Shown here: positions 1 through 12,999 of the stretch, one piece after another
How positions within the stretch are numbered: position 1 is the first letter of the stretch
Layout of the letters: every line of letters starts with the position of its first letter
Assembly: GCA_030674155.1 (NCBI GenBank)
Contig: CM060323.1
Location: forward strand, 40,207,637 to 40,271,636
Direction of reading: 5' to 3'
DNA from: Stramonita haemastoma
Taxonomy: Eukaryota > Mollusca > Gastropoda > Neogastropoda > Muricidae
Length of the DNA stretch: 64,000 nt
The notes under the pieces: generated by a model
The model's input: only the letters and a program-made list of their open reading frames with translations
The model's database searches: none
What the model was told of the DNA's origin: nothing
Position numbers and translations under genes: made by a program

Positions 1-2500
1 GCAAGCACCGTCAAGTTTCCTCACAAAATACAAAAATAAAATAAAATAAAATAAAATAAAACAAAACTCGCAAAATACACTGACAGGGAGACCACTAAGA
101 TTCTACTCAAATTCTACGAACTGAAGAAACGTAAATCACTTTATGAACGAGAATCTCCCGCCAAAACAATGTTAGTAGTATTACAGCTTGAAAAATTTGT
201 GACTATCAAAAGTTCAAACAGAGTGAATCTTTTCTGCAAACTAGCCTAACACCTACCAGAAACTGTCAAGTTTGTGTAAGGGGGGGGGGGGGGGGGGGGG
301 TGCGCGATAATTTATCTTATCACAGATTGTCTCAGCTATTCTGTGGCGCTGGCCCTCTTTTCTGTTTCAAGATAGTCTCAAGCATCTTGCACTGTAGTTG
401 AGGCATTTGAAACAATCCGTTTCTCAAACACACGCGTGATTTGCGCGGCCTTTTTCTTAACATCGGAATTAGCTGGACTTACTACGGGCGTGAACTTTGA
501 AGACTTGCCACCTGGTTCCTGTGCGAGTGAAAAGTTTGTTCTCTGGATTAATTCTAATCTCTTGCAGGTTAAAACTGCCTTGTCTTGGTTATCGTGTCAC
601 AAAGTTTTAATCCCGGCTCGTAACTAGACGTCCAAAGTCTGAGGTCTTTGTCTTCTGGATTTAAAAGTTCATCCTCCAGGGAGGATGAGGTACAGTGCCC
701 CCCCCCCCCCCTACCTCTCCCCCACCACCACCACCACCACCCCACCCTCTTTCAGCCGGCAGTTAAAAGGCTGTTTTCAAAGCTTTCCCACCTATACTAA
801 TGAAGGAGGGACAGGGGGAGGACTGTCAACACTGTAGACTTCTGTCAAGAAAGCTCTTTAGCACCTGTGGGCTAACTACATGCGGTAACTCGGCCCTTGC
901 ATGTCCTGGGTACGCGTTCACGTGCTGGACGAGTCACAGTTTTCAAATCCCGCTCTCCCCAAGTCTAGCTCCCCATGTTTTCAAAAATTTTCGGCTCAGA
1001 GTCCAGCCCCCCCATGTTTTCAAAATCTGCTCGGAGTCTAGGCTAGGTCTAACCCACGTTTTTCATCATTGCTGGTTTCTCGTTGGTAATAATTAATAGG
1101 CAACAGACTGTTGGTGCCTATTCTGCATTCAACAAGCATGATATTGATAAATAAAAGGTGTATTTTAGGCTGGAACTATTATATATTATGTAGTCTATCT
1201 ATAGTGACGTGAGGCAAGCGCTCCAAAAGAGGATCTAGATAGACATTTTATATTGCAACCCTACCACCCCCAGTGGCCAAGACGCTGTATCGCGCCTTGG
1301 AGGACTTGCAGAGTACAGCTGCCTTTGTCACAAACATTAGCTGTTCATCTGACGAACACGAAAGAAAGAAACAAAAAGATATTTTATAAGCTCTCTAACC
1401 TGAACTGTGGACTGTCTCAGTGTCTCTGCTAACTTTTTCTTTCAATAATTTGTTTGTTTTGTTGTTTTTTTAAAGCACACAGACCAGTGAATAGATTCCA
1501 CTACACAGGACAATAGGTGATTCATTTCCTCCAAAAAGACCAGTCTGCAAAATTCACATTCGAAAAACAGGTAGGTGTTTTGATGTATAAATAAAACTAC
1601 TGACTAGGTCTTTCAACAAACTAGTATCACTATCAGATGTTCTGAAAACTTGCAGGGCTCTAAAACGTAACTTTGCAACAGATCTTTGTAAGGCGACTTT
1701 TACCCCGAAAAAGTATTATAGTAAAGTAGATGATCAATACACGGAAAAATGTGAAGCGGGGAGAATTAATTCTTAAAATAAATTATGTTCACTCAAGCCA
1801 TCTGCATACAGACAACTGAAAAAAGCAACAGTGCCAAAATTCAACTCGTTTTTCTTTTTCTTTCCTTTTTTATTAAAAAAAAAAAAGTCTTTCATACTTA
1901 AGACACACAGACTAGGGGAAGTAGCTCTTAATTTAAACTGCCATGATAAATTCATTCTTTCAGTGTTCGCAGTATCACAGTCACTCACAGGATCAGTGAC
2001 TCGTCTTTATTGAAAGACAGCACTGATGCCCTCAGTAGTGTGTGTATGTGTGTGTAGGGAGGGAGGAGGGAAGGCCATAAATATTTTTCAGGCAGCAAAT
2101 TTTGTCCTTTCTAACTGGGTGATTTACGTAAATCAGACTATGTTCATCCAGAAAATGTTCACTAAAAATCGTAACATTTATATTTTAGCTCTACAGTTGG
2201 TAATCATCGACTTTAATTTTTTAAGTTCTCATTTGAGCGTTGGACAAATTATGCGACTGATTTTAATACTTTTCAATTCTTAGCAACAAGAACTACCACA
2301 CCAAACACACTAAAGTCAAATGATCTTTTATTGTGAAAAAAAAAACCCCAAACAAATAGGCTAACGGAATTCAATCCGATTAGGTCGAGGCCGTCTACAA
2401 TGTATGACGCTGGTCTAAGGGAAGCAACTCTTCTCTTTGGACAACCACGCTGACTTCGACTCTCACACATTATTTCCCTTTTTGTTACATTTCCCAAGTC
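1..2500. other. AT-rich intergenic DNA, no gene recognised
   Basis: No open segment here has a recognisable domain or coherent splice context. The stretch contains a poly-G run near 281-300, a poly-C run near 697-710, short A/T runs and a small (TG)n at 2037-2056. The short open frames at 436-627 and 800-1096 have no family resemblance that I can see. Confidence 0.6.
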
Positions 2501-2504
2501 TCTA

Positions 2505-3005
2505 GTCAAGTCCAAAACACTTTAATCATTCCATGATGGGCAAAATTACAATACTGACAGGCATATTGATCATGCAGATCATAAATCTCAAAAGATATAA
2601 GATAGCTACATTTCATATGGAATAGCCTAGTGGTTAGAACATTGTGTTCCCAATTTGAGGACCCAGGTCCCATTCTGGTTGTGGGGAATCAGTGCAGACT
2701 CCACTCCTCCCCAAAAGTTCTTCAGAGGCTGCGGGAGGCCCATTGTGCAAATGCACACAGAATATCTTGTGTACACCTTAAATCCTGTTTTTGCTTTTTG
2801 AAAGAGTAGGCCACTGTGTGCTGGTGGGAACAGATGACTATTTACAAAACTGCATAGACACTGGGACTGGATGTATATATAAAAAAAAAAAAGCACATGA
2901 GTGCTTATTCCATTATCCTCGATATATGGAATAAATAAATTTAAATAAATAAATTTGTTCAAGCATTCTAAGATAACTTGAAATAAAAATATCACACTCA
3001 CACCC
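2505..3005 (+). repeat. Dispersed repeat interrupted by a SINE
   Basis: The left part (about 2505-2618) and right part (about 2951-3000) match, in order, a continuous stretch at 35152-35310. Shared landmarks are a block starting near 'caaaacactttaatcat', the phrase 'caatactgacag', then 'catttcatat', and on the right 'aagcattctaagata' and 'ataaaaatatcacac'. The intervening ~330 bp is a tRNA-type SINE that is absent from the 35 kb copy. Confidence 0.6.
2620..2950 (+). mobile_element. tRNA-derived SINE, family B, nested insertion
   Basis: The 5' end has a box-A-like segment 'tagcctagtggttagaaca' followed by a box-B-like segment near 2665-2680. The body contains phrases found in many other copies in this window: 'gaaagagtaggccactgtg', 'gtgggaacagatgac', and the 3' end 'agcacatgagtgcttattc' followed by an AT-rich tail. 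The tail end can form a short hairpin (AGCAC...GTGCT). Confidence 0.65.
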
Positions 3006-3027
3006 ATGCACAACACACAAGACAGGA

Positions 3028-3035
<8 letters not shown>

Positions 3036-3091
<56 letters not shown>

Positions 3092-3180
3092 GTCACACAC
3101 ACACACACACACACTGACACAGTGTCACAACACACACACACACACACCGACACAGTGTCACACACACACACCAATGTACC
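3036..3180. repeat. (CA)n microsatellite with GTGTCA interruptions
   Basis: Nearly pure CA dinucleotide tract broken by several 'cagtgtcac' and 'ctgacacagtgtca' units. Those interruptions are partly palindromic (TGACACAGTGTCA). Confidence 0.9.
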
Positions 3181-3199
3181 CTGGATACAATTTTATTAA

Positions 3200-5990
3200 G
3201 ACAATTGACTAGAAAAGACATAATATATAAAAACTATTATCTATGCATGCACCACTCATACATGAACACACATGCATGCACACTCACATGTGCTTGTGTG
3301 CATGCACACACACACCAATAAATAAAATGTTATAAGACCATTGGCTAGAAAAGACATGAACTTTTTTTTAAGCATTATATGTGCATACATGTATACTTGA
3401 CTACACTCATAACAGTGGCAATCAGGTTACAAGTAATTCATATTATTCAGAGAAGTGTAAAAACTGGGTAGTCAGTGTTAAGAATTTAGAATTCAGATGG
3501 CTACTGGCACAAAATAATTTCTTTTTCTGTTTGTTTTGCTGTTGTGGCCCTGGAAATGGTGTCCTGAAGGCAAGAATTCAAATTCTGAAAACAAAACTGT
3601 GGGAGACATCATCTAAAATGGCAGTCGCTTTTGCTTTGTGTACAAGCTGCTGAATACAAAAGGACTTGAGATCTCTTTGTTCTTCTCCAATTGTTTTTGA
3701 GCAGATTCTCACAATTCTCTGAAGATTATTTTTGTTCTTCATACTAAGGTTATTGAACATACGATCAACAAATGGAAGCAAACCTTAGAACACTCTCTGT
3801 AAGACTTGTATAATTTGTAATACAAGGAAAGAAGAATCTATTTGTCAACAAAAAATGAGGTAACCTTCCTTTAATAAAGTATAAAAGGATAGCACAAATC
3901 ATTTTGCACCCAAAATCAAAATAAAATTTTTGTGGTTATCCTCAGTTACTAATAAAGATTACTAAGTAATTATCCACAGTTCATTTGAACTGATAATTAC
4001 TTTTTTTTCAAAATATTGTGGGCCCATCCATACTAAAAATTTACAGAATCTGACATCATCAGATCATGAGATTGCTGCCTGCGCATACCCAAATTTCGTA
4101 AAAATGTTCTTACTTTTGGAGCTGTCACATGTTTTTTTAAGCTTTAAAGTTTATTATAATTTCTAAACCAACGTCAACTACTCTTTTTTAATTAATCTAT
4201 CTATAATAAAGCTTGCGGTCAAAGATAATGATAATATCAAATGGAGTACTGTATCTAGCTATTCCAATACACATAGATTAGATTTTTAGTTTTTCATGTC
4301 ATCAACTACTAGAATCGCATAATAAAAATTAATATGTAGCCTCAGGAAAACTGAATATGGAGTCCCAGTTTAACTTGTGGTCAAAAACAGTTCCCAGAAA
4401 CTTGTATCACAATCGAAACATTTTCAACTTCTTGATTTTGGATGATGGTATTCTCAGAAGTGTGCTCCAATCTGAAATCGATAGGAAGATCTTTAGTTTT
4501 AGAAACGTTTAGCTTCAAATAGGCCTCATCACACCAATGTATGAACGGTGAGCATGGTCTAGGACTGATCCAGATGAGATTGACAACAGAGCACTGTAAT
4601 CCGCAAATTTGACCAGAAATGAATTTTTATAGAGCTCTGCTTCTGCAGTCATCTGTGTACTGTATTATATATATAGAATGTATAAAAGTGGTTAGAGTTT
4701 TGCTTACTAACATTATCTTAATCCGGAAAATTACCTCATTTTTTCCCCTTTTTTTACAGTACAATATAGACACTTTTCACATCATGCCACCAATAAACTA
4801 TAAAATATTTTTACCCCACGGATGCAACAGTACTTGGAAGTATAGATTTTAGTCATCCCCAGTAGTACCCTGAAAGCTCTCCAGTTGTATCAGGCGGTTG
4901 TCAGGCACCATAAATTTACTCATTTAGAAATTAAATTATGGCTTCTTAGGCACAGGGAGTGGAACTTCTCAGTACAATGATCTTCCCATATTTTCATCTT
5001 GAATTGAGGTAGGTCTGTTTTAATAGGGATATATATTCATCAGTGATGGCAGTCACAACAAAGCTCCTGTATCCATCCTCAGCATGCACTCCAGACTCTG
5101 TGTCTCCTGACAGGGGTTGCAGAGCCTTAGTTACAATCTCCAAACAGACGCATGCTCTTGAAGCAGTTTACTTAAAATCCATCTGCAAAAAATCACCCCC
5201 AAAAAAATATTTTAAAAAAAATTATCAAAGTGTTATATGATATGAATATATATAATAAAGTGATGATGACTAATGTGAAGAAATAATAAGGGAATTCACT
5301 TTCAAAGTGATAATGTCATTATATAACATCAAAGTGATAATGTAATATCAAAGTAATAATGTAAAGAAATAATATGAAGGGAATTCATGGCCTTCCAACA
5401 GAGGAAAATGCTCTGTTCAAGTTGCCAAGTGTGGTCTAAGGGAAGCAACTCCATCTAAAGACAGATTTGCAAAATCTTTCTTCCTCCTTCTGGGTACTCT
5501 CCCTTACTTTATGACCACTGTATTTATAATATCTAGGTCTCCACAGCTAAGCAAGGCAAAAACAAAAAGAACAGCGGTCATAAAATAATTTACATATTTT
5601 TGCAGTCAACAGAAAAAATTGTGCAATACTCAGATAAAAATGTGGCTGTTCAGTGCCTTGAGCAAGAAACATCGAGAAAAAAAATAGTGGCATCTTACTG
5701 CAGAGAGCTCTTTGCAATATATTTCATGGCTCTAAATTATCTTACTTACCTCAAAAATACTATAAAATTGTACAATGCTTTGATTCTAAATCTGTGTTGT
5801 GAACATTAAATGCCCTAAATCAAAATGATTACTGAAATCAAACATGTAATTAAGACAATCAAAAGACTGAACAATTCTAATTGTTAAGTACTATTACTAC
5901 TATATCTATCTATCTAGTCCTCTTTGTGCTCGGGTAGCACATAAGGCCTCAACTAGAGCCCGCCACTGATGTCAGTACGCTCCATACAGC
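3200..5990. other. AT-rich intergenic DNA, no gene recognised
   Basis: I see no coding exon or complete mobile element. A small tandem of 'aaagtgataatgt'-type units lies at about 5297-5365. Confidence 0.55.
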
Positions 5991-6004
5991 CCCATGTCTA
6001 ACCC

Positions 6005-6290
6005 TTAAAATTGCCCAAATATGATGGCTGCACAAAACAAGTCACTCAACCCCCATATGAAAGCTATAGATCTATGTTGGTTTCCAGACAAATCTCAAGT
6101 TTAGTTTACAGGTTCTGTTTTTAAAAGACAAATTTACAAGACAAAAATTCTAATTGTTATTTCTCTCAAAATTGTCTAAAAGTGATGGATGCACAAAACA
6201 CTAAACCCCTCTATGCAAAGCCATAGATCTATAGTCTATATCTGTTTCCAGACAAATCTCAAGTTTAGTCTACAGGTTCCGTTTCAATGC
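6005..6290. repeat. Two-copy tandem duplication, about 165-bp period
   Basis: The first copy (about 6008-6115) and second copy (about 6168-6282) share 'gatggctgcacaaaaca' / 'gatggatgcacaaaaca', 'atagatctat', and 'tttccagacaaatctcaagt' followed by a 'ctacaggttc(t/c)gttt' end. The copies differ by scattered substitutions, so the duplication is not recent. Confidence 0.75.
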
Positions 6291-6333
6291 TTTTCACACA
6301 AAATATTGTAAGAACATAGTATGTTATGTATAC

Positions 6334-6774
6334 ATGTGTGGAAAACAAATGAGTGTTAGACATCTGCTTACTTGTCCTAGAGTGACAAAAACTATGACAC
6401 AAAGATTTACTTTTAAATCATCTGTAACACATAAAAGCATCCTAATTGATGAGATACTTCTCTGCAGAATTTTTGAAAGTCCGCTACACAGCCCAGAAGA
6501 TCTTCAAGTTCCTGTGATCGATCATTCTCTTTTAAAGGCAATTATTTATCAACTCTTCTGTATTCCTCTCCAACTGCCCTGTTTTTTCCCCCACTTTGTG
6601 CACATGTATATAAAGCACTATATATTATTTTACAAACATATTCAAAGTCCAAACTTTACTGTATGCTATAGTACATATTGTCAGTTTATACTTTATTGTG
6701 GAGTTCTGTTAAATTACTTATTAATATCATTGACTGGTTTAAAAGTCAATGTAGATTTTGAAACATGTCCTTGA
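6334..6774 (+). pseudogene. Open frame with a CxxH/C-like segment, possibly a retroelement remnant
   Basis: A 146-residue open frame begins with Cys-Gly-Lys-Gln-Met-Ser-Val-Arg-His-Leu-Leu-Thr-Cys-Pro. A cysteine/histidine segment of this style ('VRHLL..CP') sits near the C-terminus of many Jockey/I-type non-LTR retrotransposon polyproteins. The rest of the frame is hydrophobic and AT-rich and shows no other motif. No reverse transcriptase lies upstream, so if the resemblance is real this is a 5'-truncated remnant. It may also be a chance open frame. Confidence 0.2.
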
Positions 6775-6892
6775 TTTGTTCCTCTATAGATAGATACAGC
6801 TTTTATCCAACACCATACTAAAAGCTAAGCTGTTTTTTCCCTTATTTCCTCTTAGTACTTTGTCAGTTTGTTGCATAGGCTGTTAAATTGGC

Positions 6893-8075
<1,183 letters not shown>

Positions 8076-8076
<1 letters not shown>

Positions 8077-8790
8077 TTACAAGATTTCAAGATTTAATTC
8101 ATCCTTCTTGGGGCATGGAGGATTTCAGTAAACAAAATTATCTGAACATGTGCAGTAACAAAATATGTTTACAAAACAAAATTTTACAGAAATAGAAATT
8201 AGTCAACCTTTTCATCAATGTCATGCAACCTTACTCTTAACTAGAAATTCACTAAGTTTTAATAAAGCCTGTTTGTCAGAAGAGAACGAATTACAAAATG
8301 TGAACATGGATCTTGGATACAGATATTATATATATATTATAAATATGAGGTAGGGCATTCTTCCGAAGCTCAGAGAACTTTGCACATTCCATAATAAAGT
8401 GAAGCATTCAATGTGCACAGATAAGTCATAATCTAAATTATGCATATTATTAATTAATAATAGGCACAGTACAGTCTATTTCTGCTGGCTGTTCTGACCC
8501 AGCACTAAGTGAACTAAAGTGATCAAAAAAGTATTTCATGATAACTGGAGTTACTGCTTTCTTTTTTCTTTTGCTCTTTCTCCAAAATCTTTTAGAATCA
8601 TAATGGTTTATTAATCTACATCATTTGACATGATATTTCGTACATTGTATGCAACTCTTTCTGCTCTCCATAGAGTGTGTTTATATGCTTTGCTTTTAAT
8701 CCTGAGGTCTAGATGATTCATTGCAGAGTCGTTTGTTTTAAGCTAGTGTTTAGATCTAAAGTACTCTGTACACTTCTTTTTGCATGAACA
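8076..8790. other. AT-rich intergenic DNA, nothing recognised
   Basis: No exon, element or structured repeat is visible. Confidence 0.5.
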
Positions 8791-8795
8791 CGACT

Positions 8796-8855
8796 TTTAT
8801 ATATATATATATATGTGTGTAGTGTGTACATATATATATAATATATATATATAGT

Positions 8856-8892
<37 letters not shown>

Positions 8893-8902
8893 AGCCTGTA
8901 AC

Positions 8903-8944
<42 letters not shown>
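8796..8944. repeat. (TA)n and (CA)n compound microsatellite
   Basis: Alternating TA tracts at 8797-8893 include internal inverted repeats able to form a cruciform. A (CA)n tract follows at 8907-8942. Confidence 0.9.
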
Positions 8945-8945
<1 letters not shown>

Positions 8946-9057
8946 TCTAAAATAACTTTTTAGTAGTCTATAGACCTTAATTTTAACAAAGACACATAAT
9001 GACATATAAAAATGTACACACGGGGTGACACACACACTCCCCCAACCCCCAACACAC

Positions 9058-9059
<2 letters not shown>

Positions 9060-9118
<59 letters not shown>
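9060..9118. repeat. (CA)n microsatellite
   Basis: Pure CA dinucleotide run, followed directly by a copy of the 'cttacctgtcag' spacer described for the 6.9-8.1 kb array. Confidence 0.95.
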
Positions 9119-9283
9119 CTTACCTGTCAGACATCAGTATTTAGTGGAAACCTTCCTTCACTCATTTGCTTTACACCATCAGATGGCATGTCTTTCCAGC
9201 TCCTCTCATGGGCCGTACAGCTTGGATTTAGTGGAAGTTAAGCCAAAGAACACATACCCACACACACACACAGAGTGCTAACA

Positions 9284-9595
9284 GTTTAAAACACAAACTT
9301 CACATGACTCACATTCTCTGACAACAGCAGCAGCATCATGCATGTCTTACACACACAGACAAACAGACACACAGACAGACAGACACACACACACACACAC
9401 ACAGTGATAACACACAAACTTCACATGACTCCTGTTCTCTGACGACAACAACAACAGCATCATGCATGTCTTACACACACACACAAACGCACGCACACAC
9501 ACAAACGTAACACACACACACACACAACACACACAGATAACACACAAACTTCACATGACTCACATTCTCTGACAACAACAACAGCATCATGCATG

Positions 9596-9635
<40 letters not shown>

Positions 9636-9765
9636 CACACACACACACACACACACAACGCACAACACACATACACACACACAAGTGGTAACACACAAAC
9701 TTCACATGACTCCTGTTCTCTCAATCTCTGACATTATCAACAACAGCATCATGCATGCATGCCTT
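9284..9765. repeat. Second compound array: CA tracts plus a ~65-bp spacer
   Basis: Four copies of a spacer occur near 9290, 9412, 9540 and 9688. Each reads 'acacaaacttcacatgact', then 'c(a/c)c/tg/attctctgac', a short CAA/CAG run, then 'catcatgcatgtcttac'. (CA)n tracts separate them. The last copy ends in 'catgcatgcatgccttacctg', a minus-strand splice-donor-like sequence. Confidence 0.85.
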
Positions 9766-9770
9766 ACCTG

Positions 9771-9939
9771 TCTGCTGAGCCTGAATCCTCCTCCTCCTCC
9801 TCCTCTCTGCGGTCATCCTCTCAGCCAGTAATCCACAAGTAAGTATCCCAAAATGAAGAGGCACAGCCATATAAATATAGGTACTCCAGTTCTCCACTCC
9901 AAGCACACACAGCAATAATAATCCACAGCGATAAAGCAC
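9771..9939 (-). CDS. Possible minus-strand exon, unknown product
   Basis: On the minus strand an open frame of about 55 residues runs into a consensus-like 5' splice site (exon end ...ACAG, then GTAAGG) at 9770/9769. The peptide has a hydrophobic stretch, then Met-Thr-Ala-Glu and six arginines before Ile-Gln-Ala-Gln-Gln. The arginines come from a (TCC)n-like run on the plus strand. No acceptor was convincingly placed upstream and no partner exon was found. This may be chance. Confidence 0.15.
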
Positions 9940-10146
9940 TTGCAGCAGGTGTAATCCTTCTGAATTTTGTAATCCAGCTTCAATGAATTTTTTTTTTTCA
10001 GGACTTCACAATAGTGCACAAGATGAAAAGGCACCGGCACACTCATGTGTACACACAGAGTAGAGGTAACAGACACTGAGACAGCTTTGCTCACAAGAAA
10101 ATGATGCTCTCCCACCAGCCATTCACAGAGCTGAAGTGTTGCTTAT

Positions 10147-10200
10147 AGCCCCGCCGATCACACAGGCCATATCGGGGCTGTCACCTCGTCACATTTTTAA
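10147..10200 (+). repeat. Dispersed hairpin repeat, copy 1
   Basis: The arms AGCCCCG (10147-10153) and CGGGGCT (10173-10179) are perfect inverted repeats around 'ccgatcacacaggccatat'. Related sequences occur at about 11151-11192 and 14502-14540. Confidence 0.6.
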
Positions 10201-10299
10201 AACTCATATTAAGACTGTGTGCGTATCCATACCTGAATCCTCATGAAATATTCATTGACCACTGCTGTGTTAGGCAGTGAAGGTCACGCACATTCTGCA

Positions 10300-11100
10300 G
10301 GCTGCAGTTGGTTAAAAAAAATTATGATAATGATAAAAAAAAAAGGTTTTAAACAAGCAGAAGGGTGCTTGTGCACAACAGTTGTCCATTTTGAAATTGA
10401 CAAGGTTTGACACTTATAACCGTGTTCACAGTTCTGACTTCCACTCTCAAAACTTCGGAAGGTCAGTTACATGTACCTCACCCCTTGTCATCAAGAGATC
10501 ATTATCATAAACTGAATGAAACCTAAATTTGCATCCAACTTCTACAAATAATGATAAAAAAATTCAAATCTAAGAATAGAAAAAAGTTTTTAAAAATACA
10601 ATCATTTTTTTAAAATGCTTATCAGAAGCATAGTTCAGATATTAAGAGTACATGTGCCAAATCAACAACAAAAAACCCCAAAATGTTACAACAAAAAGTC
10701 AAAGACCACAAATGCTACATAAAAAAACAGAAAAAATATTAAATAAAAACAAAATATCAAAAATATAGTTTGAATATTAAAGGGTTCACAAAATAAATCA
10801 AAAACAGCCAAAAATTAACAACCAATAAAAAAGAAAAACCATCTAAAAAAAACAACCCAGAAAACATTAAAAGAACCAAAAAAATGACATCACAAAAAGT
10901 TTAAATATATATATATATATATATAACACACATTATAAAAAGCAGAAAAACAAACCAAAAAATGCTTAAACCCACATAAATAAATAAAAAATCATCAAAA
11001 GAACACACATACACAAAATCAGACTCAGTACACAAAAAATGAAAATCATCATGAAAACATAACATCCAATACATTATTACAACAATAGGGCAATGTTACA
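10300..11100. other. A-rich low-complexity intergenic DNA
   Basis: The plus strand is strongly biased to A over T, with many A-runs, CAAAA-type words and a short (TA)n at 10906-10924. No gene is visible. Confidence 0.6.
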
Positions 11101-11150
11101 CAAACACCGCACCTCACATCAACTTTAACTCAATCCATTTCAACTCTTTA

Positions 11151-11195
11151 CAGCCCCGCGGACCACACATGCCATATCGAGGGCTGTCACTTCCT
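11151..11195 (+). repeat. Dispersed hairpin repeat, copy 2
   Basis: This is the same core as at 10147: 'agccccgcggaccacacatg' followed by 'ccatatcgagggctgtcac'. The arms are slightly mismatched (AGCCC...GGGCT). Confidence 0.55.
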
Positions 11196-11388
11196 CAAAA
11201 TTCAAAATTCAGATTAAAACTTTGATTCAAACACAGACACACACATTCAAAAACACAGCTGCAGACAGGCAAAAGTCGAGATGCCATATGAATTTGGGTA
11301 TGTTGTTGTAGCATGATGGCGTTGGTTTGGTTGTGTGTTGCAGATAATAACAGCCAGACAGGATGAAGCAGGGTCTCCTTCATGTAAG

Positions 11389-11401
11389 TGTAATTTCTGA
11401 G

Positions 11402-11441
<40 letters not shown>

Positions 11442-11656
11442 CACCTGGGACTAGGCCAGTGTTTCATTGCAAAAAGAGTAGTGTGATAGAAAAATGTTTT
11501 TTGTTGGGCGTTCCTCACCTTAACACCCTGGGGGTCCCCAGAATGTGCGCTCTGACTCACTCGTCCTCTCTGGGCCTCACTGTGAGATTGAAACTGCACA
11601 CTGGATGAGAAGTTTGTGTGTGGTTTTTGTTTTTGTTTTGTTTTGTAATTTCTGAG

Positions 11657-11694
<38 letters not shown>

Positions 11695-11905
11695 TACCTG
11701 GGACTAGGCCAGTGTTTCATTGCAAAAAGAATAGTGTGATAGAAAAATGTTTTTTGTTGGGTGTTCCTCACCTTAACACCCTGGGGGTCCCCAGAATGTG
11801 CGCTCTGACTCACTCGTCCTCTCTGGGCCTCACTGTGAGATTGGAACTGCACACTGGATGAGAAGTTTGTGTGTGGTTTTTGTTTTTGTTTTTGTTTTGT
11901 TCCTT
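11389..11905 (+). repeat. ~255-bp tandem duplication with internal (TG)n
   Basis: Copy 1 (about 11391-11643) and copy 2 (about 11646-11903) both start with 'taatttctgagaagtg' plus a TG tract. Both continue with 'ctgggactaggccagtgttt', 'tgttttttgttgggcgttcc' (or gtgttcc) and 'cagaatgtgcgctctgactc', and end in 'gtggtttttgtttttgtttt'. Only a few substitutions and TG length separate them, so the duplication is recent. A diverged third copy on the opposite strand lies near 54185-54330. Confidence 0.85.
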
Positions 11906-12035
11906 GGCTAGAGCTAGCTTGATGCAAGATGTTTGCAAATGTGACCATTTCTTCCCCCAACCATTACAGTAGCTACTTTCGACTTCAGGGATGGTGGATG
12001 TCTTAAACACGATACAAGTGTGCATGCCTTTTTTT
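11890..12035 (-). mobile_element. SINE 3' module fragment, minus strand
   Basis: Read on the minus strand this matches the 3' module seen at 48325-48440 and 42660-42775: 'ggcatgcacac', 'gtgttta(a)gaca', 'gtagctac', and 'ctagctctagccaagg' at the end. Confidence 0.5.
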
Positions 12036-12039
12036 AATT

Positions 12040-12780
12040 TCATGAAATGTTGTTATAGTTGCGTTAACGGTGATGAGTTTTTATGTTTTTGTCATTTCTA
12101 TTGCACTAGGAAGTTTCAATTGTGAGGTGAGTGAATTCCTCTTAAAAATTTTTGAACACATGTTTTCGAATAAGACTTTTTTTTCGTTTAATATCACTAG
12201 AAGTGAACAGGCATAATACTGAAGACAATATTTTTTTTCTATTTTGTCATCCGTTCCTACTCAATGGCCTACTCTTCCAAAAGGCAGAACGGGCTTTTAG
12301 CGTATCTAGGTAAGATGTTTTGCATGCATTTGTGCAGTGGGCCTCAGTTGTTGTTTTTATCAACAAAAGAGAATGCCAGTGATACTGTCACGAGATTGTC
12401 ATGGGTGAAGGCAAAATCCCAACAGGCATTTTTCAACAACAAAACAACATTTTGATGTCGGCCTCGGCATTTAGCTTCAAGTATCAATAACTGACCAAGC
12501 TTTTAGCCCATGTCAAAATGATCGCGCGATACAGGAAGAGGTGTTCATCTCTGTGCGCTTCTTGCGGAAAGATCAGTATTAGGATTGATGATGGAGGGGT
12601 ATGTTGGTCTGTTGTTGATGATGTGCTGAGGCAGATAAATACAGGCAGGAGTGAAGAAGGAATGATGGCTGAACTTCATAATGTACTGTTAGAGATGTGT
12701 GACTTTTGTCTCACTTAAAGTCTGTTATTAAGTATGTCTTTTTGCTTTTGGGATGGGATGGGGGGAGACGTCCCTTTGCC
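12040..12780. other. Intergenic DNA with short open frames, no gene recognised
   Basis: Open frames at 12264-12455 and 12518-12718 have no recognisable motif or splice context. Confidence 0.4.
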
Positions 12781-12794
12781 CAATAATGATAGAT

Positions 12795-12960
12795 ATGGCC
12801 TGGTTAATGTCTTATCCAAAAGACTTTTTTTGGGGGGGGGAGTGGATTTGGTACTAATGTCAACTCCAGGGAGCCTGACTGGAGGCTCAGACCCGGATTG
12901 TCCCAAGTCCCAAGTGTAACGCTCTAACCACAAGGCTACTTCCCAACCGCTACCCCCAAC
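12795..12960 (-). mobile_element. tRNA-derived SINE, minus strand, diverged
   Basis: Read on the minus strand, 'gtagccttgtggttagagcg' is a box-A-like start, and 'ccgggtctgagcctccagtc' is a box-B-like segment about 40 bases on. The body is degenerate and runs into a poly-C/poly-A-like run near 12823-12841. Confidence 0.5.
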
Positions 12961-12999
12961 CCTAGTAGCGTAATCTGTAATCTGTTTGATACTACAGAG

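Noticed and set aside
436..1096. Short open frames near the left edge
   Set aside because: No motif, no splice context, no composition change relative to the surroundings.
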